DNA of 64,000 nucleotides, taken from contig NZ_CAITNG010000139.1 in NCBI RefSeq assembly GCF_903893715.1, positions 1 to 64,000 of the forward strand. Reading direction: 5' to 3'. This document shows, one piece after another, positions 28,868-37,643 of the stretch. Source of the stretch: an uncultured Mucilaginibacter sp. GTDB taxonomy: Bacteria > Bacteroidota > Bacteroidia > Sphingobacteriales > Sphingobacteriaceae. The notes below the pieces were generated by a model. The model was not told where the DNA came from. It saw nothing but the letters and a program-made list of their open reading frames with translations, and did no database searches. Position 1 is the stretch's first letter. Every line of letters starts with the position of its first letter. The position numbers and the translations under genes are program-made.

Positions 28868-30403
28868 TCATAACTCGTCTAAAGATGCCAAATATAGGTT
28901 GGCTTGTTCATTTAATAAGCGTAACTCATTGGGGGGCATCTTATCCAAGGTTTTGTAACCCATCATCACGCGATGGTTGCCTCGTAATTTATCCGAATTA
29001 CGATGATAGAAATTCCAGTAAAGGCTATTGTAGGGACAGGCACCGTCGCCATAACGCTTGTCGCGATCATAGTGGCAGCCCTTACAATAGTCGCTCATTT
29101 TGTTAATATAGGCTGATGAAGCTGCGTAAGGCTTTGATGCTATAATGCCACCATCGGCATATTGGCTCATTCCGCGGGTATTGGTTATCTGTACCCATTC
29201 TATCGCGTCAATATAAACACCCAGATACCACTCATCAACCTGATCGGGGTCGATACCGGCAAGTAGGCAAAAATTACCTATTACCATTAACCGTTGAATG
29301 TGATGCGCGTGAGCTGATTGTAACGATTGCCCAATACAATGTTTCAAACAATTCATTTTGGTTTCCGCCGTCCAAAACCAGTGCGGTAAAGTTGCACGGT
29401 TTTCAAAATAATTCAACTTTGCGAAGCCCGGCATTTTTGCCCAATATACACCGCGCATAAACTCGCGCCAGCCAACTATTTGCCGGACAAAGCCTTCTAC
29501 TTGAGCGATACTTATCCCGTCGGGGTGTTTGTTCCAATACCCGATAACTTTATGTATTACCTGTAGCGGCGATACCAATTTTACGTTTAAACAAAACGAT
29601 AGCCGAGAGTGGAACAGCGTAGCATGGTTTTTAAGCATGGCATCTTCATAGGTACCAAAATGCGGCAGTAGATTTTCGCAAAAATAGTCTATCAATGTAA
29701 GTGCTTCATTTTGTGAAAGCGGCCAAGGTAAATGTTCGGCGTCGACCTCGCCAAAATACTTTACCTGCATTTTGTCGACCATTTGCAGTATCGGGGTCAC
29801 ATCGTGATTGAAGGTACACGCGCCGTGTAGCTTCGCCTTACCGTCGTATTTTTTACGGTTTTCATGGTCAAAATTCCATTTGTCGCCGAGGGGTTTATCG
29901 CCTGCAATTAAAATGTTCCATTTTCTGCGCATATACCTGTAAAAGCTTTCCATCAAGTATTGCTGCTTAACGATAAAATAATCGCGCACTTCAAAACGGT
30001 GGGTCATAAAGTGTTCGGTATCATACACTTTAACAGGAATACCGATGGCACCTCCCAACGTTTTAAGCTGTTCATCCAACCTGTATTCATCAGGTTGCTG
30101 ATATTCCAATACATTTATGCCATGTTGCGCGATAATTCGCTGTAAATTTTCATCAAAGCTTTGCAGGTTGTCCGTATCATCAAGTTCAATGTACAATACC
30201 CGGTGCCCCTGCTTTTTTAATACAAAAGCAAAATTGCGCATGGCGGCAAAAAAAGAAAGTATCTTTTGAATATGGTGTTTAACATAGTTCTGTTCCTGCA
30301 TTACCTCCATGAGCACATAAAGGGTATCAGGATCTTTACACGTATACCATGAATGATCCGGATTTAACTGATCACCTAAAATTAAACGTAGCTTTTTTGC
30401 CAT
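28868..30403 (-). CDS. Cryptochrome/photolyase-related protein, FeS-BCP ((6-4) photolyase-like) family
   Basis: LRLILGDQLNPDHSWY N-terminus; C-terminal Cys cluster MSDYCKGCHYDRDKRYGDGACPYNSLYWNF. Confidence 0.92.
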   Translation of the reverse strand: MAKKLRLILGDQLNPDHSWYTCKDPDTLYVLMEVMQEQNYVKHHIQKILSFFAAMRNFAFVLKKQGHRVLYIELDDTDNLQSFDENLQRIIAQHGINVLEYQQPDEYRLDEQLKTLGGAIGIPVKVYDTEHFMTHRFEVRDYFIVKQQYLMESFYRYMRRKWNILIAGDKPLGDKWNFDHENRKKYDGKAKLHGACTFNHDVTPILQMVDKMQVKYFGEVDAEHLPWPLSQNEALTLIDYFCENLLPHFGTYEDAMLKNHATLFHSRLSFCLNVKLVSPLQVIHKVIGYWNKHPDGISIAQVEGFVRQIVGWREFMRGVYWAKMPGFAKLNYFENRATLPHWFWTAETKMNCLKHCIGQSLQSAHAHHIQRLMVIGNFCLLAGIDPDQVDEWYLGVYIDAIEWVQITNTRGMSQYADGGIIASKPYAASSAYINKMSDYCKGCHYDRDKRYGDGACPYNSLYWNFYHRNSDKLRGNHRVMMGYKTLDKMPPNELRLLNEQANLYLASLDEL

Positions 30404-30447
30404 ACAAGCTGAATAGCGATAAGGTAAAATTTATAACAGGGCGATAA

Positions 30448-30552
30448 TTATAAATGGAAAGTTTTGCGCAGGTAAGCAAGTAATATCGAGCCACCTTCGA
30501 AGGCGATAGCGAGCAGCCCTATAATGACGGTAAATTCTTCGAACGGGTTCAT
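30448..30552 (-). CDS. 34-aa single-TM small protein MNPFEEFTVIIGLLAIAFEGGSILLAYLRKTFHL
   Basis: ATG at 30552 to TAA at 30448 on minus strand, between the two photolyase genes; below the ORF track cutoff. Confidence 0.45.
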   Translation of the reverse strand: MNPFEEFTVIIGLLAIAFEGGSILLAYLRKTFHL

Positions 30553-30576
30553 GGTGGTTTTTTATATTAAACGCCT

Positions 30577-32034
30577 TTAGCCAAATATTGTTACATTTTT
30601 ATCGAGGGGATTTTTCCATTGCGGCGGGATGATGAGGGCAGGATAGTCTACACCAAGCGTTACATGGTACATGCTTAATTCGGCATCATTTAAAAAGAAT
30701 GGCGTTTGTACCTGCTTTGCCGGAATGTTTTGCAGTTGCGGTAGCCAGGTTTTTATATAGTCGCCCTTAGGGTCGTATAGGGTAGCTTGTTTTATCACGT
30801 TGAAGTAGCGGTTTTCGCGCGGATCGTTACCTACGCCGGCCACATAGGCCCAGTTGCCCCAGTTACTGGCGGGCGAGTAATCAAGCAGTTTTTCTTCGAA
30901 ATAAGCTGCGCCGCGCGTCCAGTTCACTTTCAGATCGTGCACCAAAAAGCTGGCCACATTTTGGCGGCCGCGGTTGCTCATAAAACCGGTAGCGTTTAGC
31001 TCGCGCATGTTAGCATCTATAAAAGGTACGCCGGTGAGGCCATTCTTCCATTTTTCGAACAGTTCATCCTGGTTGGGGGCAACGTCGGGGGCATGCCCTT
31101 TAAAACCGCCAGGTTTAAAAAATTGATTGCCATATTTTTTAAACATGAAGCGGAAATAATCGCGCCAAAGCAATTCGAAGATGAGCCAGTAGGTAGAGTC
31201 GTTGGCGCCCCGCTCCTGCTCGTAGCGTTTTACCTCCCAGTATACCTGGCGCGTTGACAAGCACCCTACCGATAACCAAGGCGAAAACTTGGACGAATAA
31301 TCGGCGCCAAGCAACTCATTGCGGGTAATTTTATATGTTTTAAGCCGGTCGCTTTCCCAAAAGTAATGTTGCATACGCAGCAGGGCCTGGCTTTCGCCCC
31401 CTATAAAATGCATTACGGAGCGGGTATCATCAATGGGCTCGGTTAGGCCCAATTGCTCCAGTGTAGGCATTTCGCCGGCATCGCCTATGGCCGGAACAGG
31501 AATGGATGCAGGCGTTTCGAAACAAGGGCGGATGGTGCTGTCGCGCTCTACTTTTTTGCGAAAGACAGTAAATACGTCAGGGATATCCTTTATAGGAAAA
31601 GGCAGGTCTTCTTTATGATAAAAAGTATGACCGATGAAATGTTTGAGGTTAAGTTTTATCTTCCAAAGGGCAGCTTCAACCCTGGCCGAAATACTGGTTT
31701 CCTCAAAAGCAACTTCGCGATGATGATACACTTCAGCCACCTGGTATTGTTCGGCCAATTGCGGAATAATCTGTTCCGGGTCGCCTGTGCGCACAATTAA
31801 TTCTCCGCCAAGGCAACGTAAATTATCGCGTAAATTGCTGACTGATTCAATGAGGAAACGGGCACGGAAATTTCCGGTTTTAAGTGTGCCGTACTGGGTA
31901 GTTTTAAAATAAAAAGGGTCGAAACAAAACACGGGCAGCACTTTATCGGCCTTGCGTATGGCCTCCGTTAAAAGCTCGTTATCGTGAATGCGCAAGTCGT
32001 TCCTAAACCAAACCAGTATCGTCTTTTCGCTCAT
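30577..32034 (-). CDS. Cryptochrome DASH / deoxyribodipyrimidine photolyase
   Basis: ILVWFRNDLRIHDNELL; WRDYFRFMFKKYGNQFF; MRELNATGFMSNRGRQNVASFLVHDLKVNWTRGAAYFEEKLLDYSPASNWGNWAYVAGVGNDPRENRYFN. Confidence 0.93.
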   Translation of the reverse strand: MSEKTILVWFRNDLRIHDNELLTEAIRKADKVLPVFCFDPFYFKTTQYGTLKTGNFRARFLIESVSNLRDNLRCLGGELIVRTGDPEQIIPQLAEQYQVAEVYHHREVAFEETSISARVEAALWKIKLNLKHFIGHTFYHKEDLPFPIKDIPDVFTVFRKKVERDSTIRPCFETPASIPVPAIGDAGEMPTLEQLGLTEPIDDTRSVMHFIGGESQALLRMQHYFWESDRLKTYKITRNELLGADYSSKFSPWLSVGCLSTRQVYWEVKRYEQERGANDSTYWLIFELLWRDYFRFMFKKYGNQFFKPGGFKGHAPDVAPNQDELFEKWKNGLTGVPFIDANMRELNATGFMSNRGRQNVASFLVHDLKVNWTRGAAYFEEKLLDYSPASNWGNWAYVAGVGNDPRENRYFNVIKQATLYDPKGDYIKTWLPQLQNIPAKQVQTPFFLNDAELSMYHVTLGVDYPALIIPPQWKNPLDKNVTIFG

Positions 32035-32253
32035 ATCTTACCTAAAGGTACAGTTGATGCCGTAAAATTGAGAATTTTTTATTTTCCAACAGCGTAAATC
32101 ACAATATTTGACACCATCTCAACATTTTAAGGCAAAATTTGTCATCGGCGCTGTTTTTTAACAAATGGCTGACAGAATTACAATTTTGCGCTGACACAAG
32201 ACAATTTTAAACCTGCTATCATTGCGCCACAATTTTGACAATGTGCTTATTAC

Positions 32254-32937
32254 ATGGCTGAACAAAACCTAAAACTGACAATTAACACCGACGACGATAT
32301 TATCCACCTAATGGGTGATGACCACATCGGATCCAACTTTGAAACCCCACTCCGGGCGGATGCTTTTAAGCTTGATGACAATTTAAAAATTGAACTCATT
32401 GAAAAGCATTTTAGAGAAATTATGAACATACTGGGCCTCGACCTGAGCGACGACAGCCTGAAAGGCACGCCAAAAAGGGTGGCCAAAATGTATGTGAAAG
32501 AAATCTTCGGGGGGCTTAACCCAAAAAACAAGCCTAAGCCTACGCTTTTTGAAAACAAGTACCAATACAAACAAATGCTGGTGGAAAAGAACATCGCGGT
32601 AAGCAGTAACTGCGAGCACCATTTTGTGCCTATTACCGGCAAGGCACATGTTGCGTATATCAGTTCGGGTAAGGTGATAGGCCTTTCGAAACTGAACCGA
32701 ATTGTACAATACTATTCGCAAAGGCCGCAGGTGCAGGAAAGGCTGACCATACAAATAGCTAACGAAATGAAAGAAATACTGCAAACGGAAGACGTAGCCG
32801 TGGTGATAGACGCGCACCACATGTGTGTATCGTCGCGCGGGGTGAAGGATGCAGACAGCACAACGGTTACCGCCGAATATTGCGGTAAGTTTTTAGAAGC
32901 AGATACCAAATCGGAGTTTTTAAAACACATCGGATAA
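32254..32937 (+). CDS. folE: GTP cyclohydrolase I
   Basis: SSNCEHHFVPITGKAHVAYI; GLSKLNRIVQYYSQRPQVQERLT; DAHHMCVSSRGVKD. Confidence 0.96.
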   Translation: MAEQNLKLTINTDDDIIHLMGDDHIGSNFETPLRADAFKLDDNLKIELIEKHFREIMNILGLDLSDDSLKGTPKRVAKMYVKEIFGGLNPKNKPKPTLFENKYQYKQMLVEKNIAVSSNCEHHFVPITGKAHVAYISSGKVIGLSKLNRIVQYYSQRPQVQERLTIQIANEMKEILQTEDVAVVIDAHHMCVSSRGVKDADSTTVTAEYCGKFLEADTKSEFLKHIG

Positions 32938-33654
32938 ATGGGATTTACAGGAAAGAACATTTTAGTTGTAGGGGGTAGTACTGGTATTGGTTTGGCATTG
33001 GTAAAACAGCTTTGCGGCAAAGGCGCCAAGGTGTACAATGCATCGCGGCATGCTTCGGCGGAATGGCCAGATGGCGTAACGCATATTGAACTGGATGTTT
33101 TGTGCGATGTGAGCGCATTGAGCGAACAACTGCCCGAAGAACTGCACGGATTGGTTTACAGCGTCGGCAGTATCAATTTAAAGCCTTTTCACCGGTTAAC
33201 TAAAGATGATTTTTTGAACGATTACCGTTTGAACGTTGTAGGTGCGGCTGAGGTAATACAGCAAGCTTTGAAAAGCCTAAAAAACGCACCTGAAGCCGGC
33301 ATTGTATTGTTCAGTACGGTAGCTGCTAAAGCGGGCATGGGTTTTCATGCCAGTATAGCAGCGGCAAAAAGCGGGGTTGAAGGCCTGGCGTTATCGCTTG
33401 CGGCCGAACTGGCGCCAAGCCGTATCCGTGTAAACGTGATCGCACCAAGTTTAACCGACACGCCCTTGGCGGCCGCATTGTTAAACACGCCCGAAAAAAG
33501 GGAAGCTTCGGCCAAAAGGCACCCGCTGGGCAAATTTGGGATGGCGGATGATATAGCGGCAGCGGCAAGCTTTTTATTATCGGAGCAAAGTAGTTGGATG
33601 ACCGGCCAAGTTATAGGTATTGACGGCGGTTTAGGTAAGCTGAAAACTGTATGA
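32938..33654 (+). CDS. SDR family oxidoreductase
   Basis: Cofactor motif VVGGSTGIGLALVKQL; SIAAAKSGVEGLA active-site region with Ser at S/A-A-x-K context; WMTGQVIGIDGG. Confidence 0.9.
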   Translation: MGFTGKNILVVGGSTGIGLALVKQLCGKGAKVYNASRHASAEWPDGVTHIELDVLCDVSALSEQLPEELHGLVYSVGSINLKPFHRLTKDDFLNDYRLNVVGAAEVIQQALKSLKNAPEAGIVLFSTVAAKAGMGFHASIAAAKSGVEGLALSLAAELAPSRIRVNVIAPSLTDTPLAAALLNTPEKREASAKRHPLGKFGMADDIAAAASFLLSEQSSWMTGQVIGIDGGLGKLKTV

Positions 33655-34286
33655 CCATAACCGGCAACCAGATATCAAGTATGGAGCAGCGCTACCGAAC
33701 CACGCTGGTAAACAGTGTTTCGGGTTTTAAGAGTCTGCAAATGGTAGGTACCATCAGTACTGACGGTATTACTAATCTGGCTTTGTTTAACTCGATATTT
33801 CATGTTGGTGCTAACCCGCCATTGCTGGGCATGGTTGTGCGCCCCGACGGTGCTGAGCATGATACTTTAAAAAACATCATCGCGACCGGCCAATACACCT
33901 TAAATAATGTGTTGCCCGCATGGTACGCCAAAGCCCACCAAACCAGCGCCCGTTTCCCGAGCGGTGAATCGGAATTTGGGGAATGTGGCTTTACAAAGAG
34001 CTATATAGCTGGGTTGAAGGCTCCTTTTGTAAAAGAATCGACCATTAAGATAGGTTTAGTGCTACGCGATATCATCGATGTGTCAATTAACAATACCAGT
34101 ATCGTTATCGGCGAAATAATATACATAATTTTAGATGAAAATGTTATCGCGGCGGACGGTTATGTTGATTTGGAAAAAGCAGGGTCGGTAACTGTTGCGG
34201 GTTTAGATAGTTACCATACTACCCAACGCCTGGGCCGTTTAAATTATGCCAAACCCGGGAAACATCCTGAAGCATTGAGCGTTTAA
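33651..34286 (+). CDS. Flavin reductase family protein
   Basis: FMN-binding split-barrel pattern TTDGxTNLALFNSIFHVGANPPLLGMVVRP; ATG overlaps the SDR stop codon. Confidence 0.85.
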   Translation: MTITGNQISSMEQRYRTTLVNSVSGFKSLQMVGTISTDGITNLALFNSIFHVGANPPLLGMVVRPDGAEHDTLKNIIATGQYTLNNVLPAWYAKAHQTSARFPSGESEFGECGFTKSYIAGLKAPFVKESTIKIGLVLRDIIDVSINNTSIVIGEIIYIILDENVIAADGYVDLEKAGSVTVAGLDSYHTTQRLGRLNYAKPGKHPEALSV

Positions 34287-34320
34287 CTTTATAGTGTAAT
34301 CAAATTAAAACCATAAAACC

Positions 34321-34974
34321 ATGGCAACAAAAGAAGCGATACAGAAAGCCTACATCGATTATGTATTGACCGAAGGCGAGCAACCAAAGTCTGTTTACGT
34401 TTTTGCTAAAAAGCAAAAAATGAGCGAAGAAGATTTTTATAAAGTATTCGGTTCGTTTGAGGCCGTGGAACAGAGTATATGGACGGGTCTGGCCACAAAA
34501 ACCATTGCCGAGATAAAAGGGCAGGAAGTTTGGGCGCAATACTCGGCGCGCGAAAAGGCCTTGTCTTTTTTCTATAGCTTTTTTGAGCTGCTGAAAAGCC
34601 ACCGCAGTTTTGCTGCCTGGAGCATGAAGAAAATACATAAAGGCTTTACCACGCCCATGGCATTTGAAGGTTTGAAAGCCGAGTTCGAGGACATGAGTAT
34701 CGGCATTTTGCAGGAAGGTATTGAAAGCGGTGAACTGACCGACCGCAAGTTTTTTGCCGACCGTTACAAAGATGCCTTATGGGTACAATTTGTATTTGTG
34801 CTCAACTTTTGGATAAACGATGCCTCGGCCGGCTTTGAAAAAACCGATGAAGCTATTGAAAAAGGAATAAATGTTACGTTCGACCTTTTTCAACGCTCAC
34901 CTATCGACAACCTGCTGGAGTACGGCAAGTTCTTAGCTAAGAACGGTGGCATTAAAGAGAAGATGGGATTTTAA
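34321..34974 (+). CDS. TetR family transcriptional regulator
   Basis: N-terminal HTH-like (VYVFAKKQKMSEEDFYKVFGSFEAVEQSIW), helical C-terminus. Confidence 0.75.
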   Translation: MATKEAIQKAYIDYVLTEGEQPKSVYVFAKKQKMSEEDFYKVFGSFEAVEQSIWTGLATKTIAEIKGQEVWAQYSAREKALSFFYSFFELLKSHRSFAAWSMKKIHKGFTTPMAFEGLKAEFEDMSIGILQEGIESGELTDRKFFADRYKDALWVQFVFVLNFWINDASAGFEKTDEAIEKGINVTFDLFQRSPIDNLLEYGKFLAKNGGIKEKMGF

Positions 34975-35043
34975 TATAGTTGATGGACGATAGATAGCAC
35001 AAAACTTACTAAATACTGTGGACAATTGACCACTGACTAAAAA

Positions 35044-36366
35044 ATGAGCGAACAGCAAAAAGAGCAAAATAGTATTCCAACCAGTAAAGTACAGCGTTCG
35101 GCCAAGTTTGTGGGCACCGGCTTTAAAATTGGGGGAAATTATATTAAGCATTATTCCAAAAAATTGTTTAACCCGGATATGAACAATGACGAGTTGAACC
35201 AGGACAATGCGACGGACATTTACGCCAGTTTAAGCGAACTGAAAGGCAGCGCGCTCAAGGTAGCACAAATGCTGAGCATGGACAAAAACCTGCTGCCAAA
35301 AGCGTATGTCGACAAATTTTCGTTATCCCAATACAATGCGCCGCCTTTATCGGGACCGTTGATTGTTCAGACCTTTCGCAAGGCCTTTGGTAAAACGCCC
35401 GAGCAGATCTACGATAAGTTTGAACTGCGATCCACCAACGCGGCATCCATAGGCCAGGTGCACCGCGCCGAACTTAACGGCAAAAAGCTGGCGGTAAAAA
35501 TCCAATATCCCGGCGTGGGCGACTCCATATCATCGGACTTGAAACTGGTGAAACCTTTTGCGTTCCGATTATTGGGCATGAGCGAAAAGGAGCTGGATGT
35601 TTACATGAAAGAGGTAGAAGAGCGCCTGCTGGAAGAAACGGACTACGAGTTGGAAGTGCGTCGCTCCATCGAGTTCTCGGAAGCTTGCGCCAATTTGGAT
35701 AATATTGTGTTCCCGGAGTATTTTCCGGAACTATCGGCCAAAAGGGTAATTACCATGAGCTGGATAGAGGGCATGCACCTGAAGGAGTTTTTAGCCACTA
35801 ACCCATCGCAACAACTGCGCGATCGGATTGGGCAGGCACTTTGGGATTTTTACAACTACCAGCAGCATGAATTGCGCGCCGTACATGCCGATCCGCATCC
35901 CGGTAACTTTATGATAACACCCGACGGCAAGTTGGGAGTGATCGACTTTGGCTGTATTAAAGAAATGCCTGATAGCTTTTATTATCCATTTTTCTCATCG
36001 ACATCAACGGATTTGTTGGGTGATAAGGAAGAAACGTTAAAGGCCTTCAGGCAACTGGAGATGATACTGCCTAATGACAGCCCGCAGCAGGTGGAATTTT
36101 ACTATGCCATTTATAAAGAAATGATAAGCTTGTTTGCCCGCCCCTATATGGATAGCCATTTTGACTTTGGCGAAAACGAGTTTTTTGACGGCCTTTACAA
36201 CTACGGCGAAAAAATTGCCCGCATGCCGGAGTTTAAGCAGGCGCGTGGCGTAAAACACTTTATATATGTAAACCGCACCAACTTTGGCCTGTACAATATA
36301 TTGCACGAGCTAAAGGCCCGCGTAAAAACAGACACCTATAAGCCGCATGTGTTGTTAGCGTATTGA
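35044..36366 (+). CDS. ABC1/AarF (UbiB-like) kinase family protein
   Basis: KVAQMLSMD; NAASIGQVHRAELNGKKLAVKIQYPGV; HADPHPGNFMITPDGKLGVIDFG. Confidence 0.93.
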   Translation: MSEQQKEQNSIPTSKVQRSAKFVGTGFKIGGNYIKHYSKKLFNPDMNNDELNQDNATDIYASLSELKGSALKVAQMLSMDKNLLPKAYVDKFSLSQYNAPPLSGPLIVQTFRKAFGKTPEQIYDKFELRSTNAASIGQVHRAELNGKKLAVKIQYPGVGDSISSDLKLVKPFAFRLLGMSEKELDVYMKEVEERLLEETDYELEVRRSIEFSEACANLDNIVFPEYFPELSAKRVITMSWIEGMHLKEFLATNPSQQLRDRIGQALWDFYNYQQHELRAVHADPHPGNFMITPDGKLGVIDFGCIKEMPDSFYYPFFSSTSTDLLGDKEETLKAFRQLEMILPNDSPQQVEFYYAIYKEMISLFARPYMDSHFDFGENEFFDGLYNYGEKIARMPEFKQARGVKHFIYVNRTNFGLYNILHELKARVKTDTYKPHVLLAY

Positions 36367-36385
36367 TTGCGATAAAGGTTTTATT

Positions 36386-36393
36386 TATATTTG
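36386..36393 (+). promoter_or_regulatory. Bacteroidota -7 promoter element TATATTTG upstream of vapB
   Basis: TATATTTG with TTGA about 20 bp upstream; ATG only 7 nt downstream. Confidence 0.5.
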
Positions 36394-36399
36394 TATGGT

Positions 36400-36621
36400 A
36401 TGTGGGAAGTTCAATTAAAATATCAAAAGCTTGACCCCTTTGCCCAAAAGGAAGTAGATGACTTTATTGACTTTTTATTGAGCAAGAAAAATAAAAGGAA
36501 GGTTGATATGAAATCTTATCAGGAAAAGCTCTTGACAGTTTCTACTTGGTCGGAAGATGACATTAAAGTTTTTGAGGAGAATGCCAAATTGTTCAACAAC
36601 TGGACAATAGAAGAATGGTAA
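36400..36621 (+). CDS. vapB: VapB-type antitoxin (DUF2281-like)
   Basis: LDPFAQKEVDDFIDFLLSKK...KLFNNWTIEEW; overlaps the PIN toxin gene. Confidence 0.8.
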   Translation: MWEVQLKYQKLDPFAQKEVDDFIDFLLSKKNKRKVDMKSYQEKLLTVSTWSEDDIKVFEENAKLFNNWTIEEW

Positions 36622-36995
36622 TTGACACGAGCGTTTTTATAGAACACCTGCGGGCTAAAGATAAATCGAAAACCAAGCTTTATTCGATACGGGACCATAC
36701 CCCCAAGTTTACAACATCGGTAACGATATATGAGCTACTTGTTGGTGCCGGCACAATTGTGCATTCAGAAGATATCAAGCTTGTTTTGTCGGATATAGAT
36801 GTACTTCCGTTTGATAAACAAACTGCAATAAAGGCAGCGGAAATATTTCGGGACCTCAAAAAAGGAAATCAACTGATTGAATTTAGAGACATTTTTATCG
36901 CAGCAATTTGCATCACAAACTCGCTTCCTATCGTAACATTAAATAAGAAGCACTTTTCGCGCATCGAAGGATTATCTATTACGGTGGCTACATAA
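36615..36995 (+). CDS. vapC: PIN domain toxin (VapC family)
   Basis: VIDTSVFIEHLR...SVTIYELLVG...FRDIFIAAICITNSLPIVTLNKKHFSRI: PIN acidic residues. Confidence 0.92.
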   Translation: MVIDTSVFIEHLRAKDKSKTKLYSIRDHTPKFTTSVTIYELLVGAGTIVHSEDIKLVLSDIDVLPFDKQTAIKAAEIFRDLKKGNQLIEFRDIFIAAICITNSLPIVTLNKKHFSRIEGLSITVAT

Positions 36996-37117
36996 TTTAA
37001 AACTTACAGCCATTTCCCTTGTTATCATTAAAAATTCCCTGATTAGTGCTTTTATCATTTGTATTTAAAAAAAGATTTGCTAACTTTATTTTAAACCTCT
37101 TTTAAACACGCACTTTC

Positions 37118-37546
37118 ATGAAAAAGATACGGCATATCCTCGAAAACAAGGGTCACCATGTGTACTCTGTTACCCCCGAAACATCGGTTTACGATGCCCT
37201 GCATTTGATGATGGAAAAAAACATCAGCTCATTGCTCATCATGGAAAATGAAGTGCTTAGGGGTATTTTTACTGAGCGCGACTATGCCCGTAAACTGGTT
37301 TTGATGGGCCGCTCATCAAAAGATACTCCCATTGGCGATATCATGACCGCTAACCTGTATACCATAGCGCTGAACGAGTCGATAGACCATTGTATGGAGA
37401 TGATGAGCAATTTTAAGATACGCCACTTACCTGTTATCGACAATAACCGCGTTACCGGCATGGTATCCATTGGCGATGTGGTAAAGTTCATCATCGAAGA
37501 CCAAAAACGCACCATACAGCAGTTGGAGAGCTATATAGCCAGTTAG
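37118..37546 (+). CDS. CBS domain-containing protein
   Basis: Two CBS motifs (VYDALHLMMEKNISSLLIMEN...GIFTERDYARKL; MEMMSNFKIRHLPVIDNNRVTGMVSIGDVVKF). Confidence 0.93.
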   Translation: MKKIRHILENKGHHVYSVTPETSVYDALHLMMEKNISSLLIMENEVLRGIFTERDYARKLVLMGRSSKDTPIGDIMTANLYTIALNESIDHCMEMMSNFKIRHLPVIDNNRVTGMVSIGDVVKFIIEDQKRTIQQLESYIAS

Positions 37547-37549
37547 ATC

Positions 37550-37643
37550 AGTTCATTGGTCATTAGTTCATTGGTACTGTTTTTTTGAATAATATCGCTT
37601 TTAATCTTTTGAATCACCAATAAACTAATGAACGAGTGAACTA
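37550..37643. repeat. GTTCATTRG-type microsatellite with inverted flank
   Basis: CAGTTCATTGGTCATTAGTTCATTGGT ... CACCAATAAACTAATGAACGAGTGAACTAATGAAC. Confidence 0.75.
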
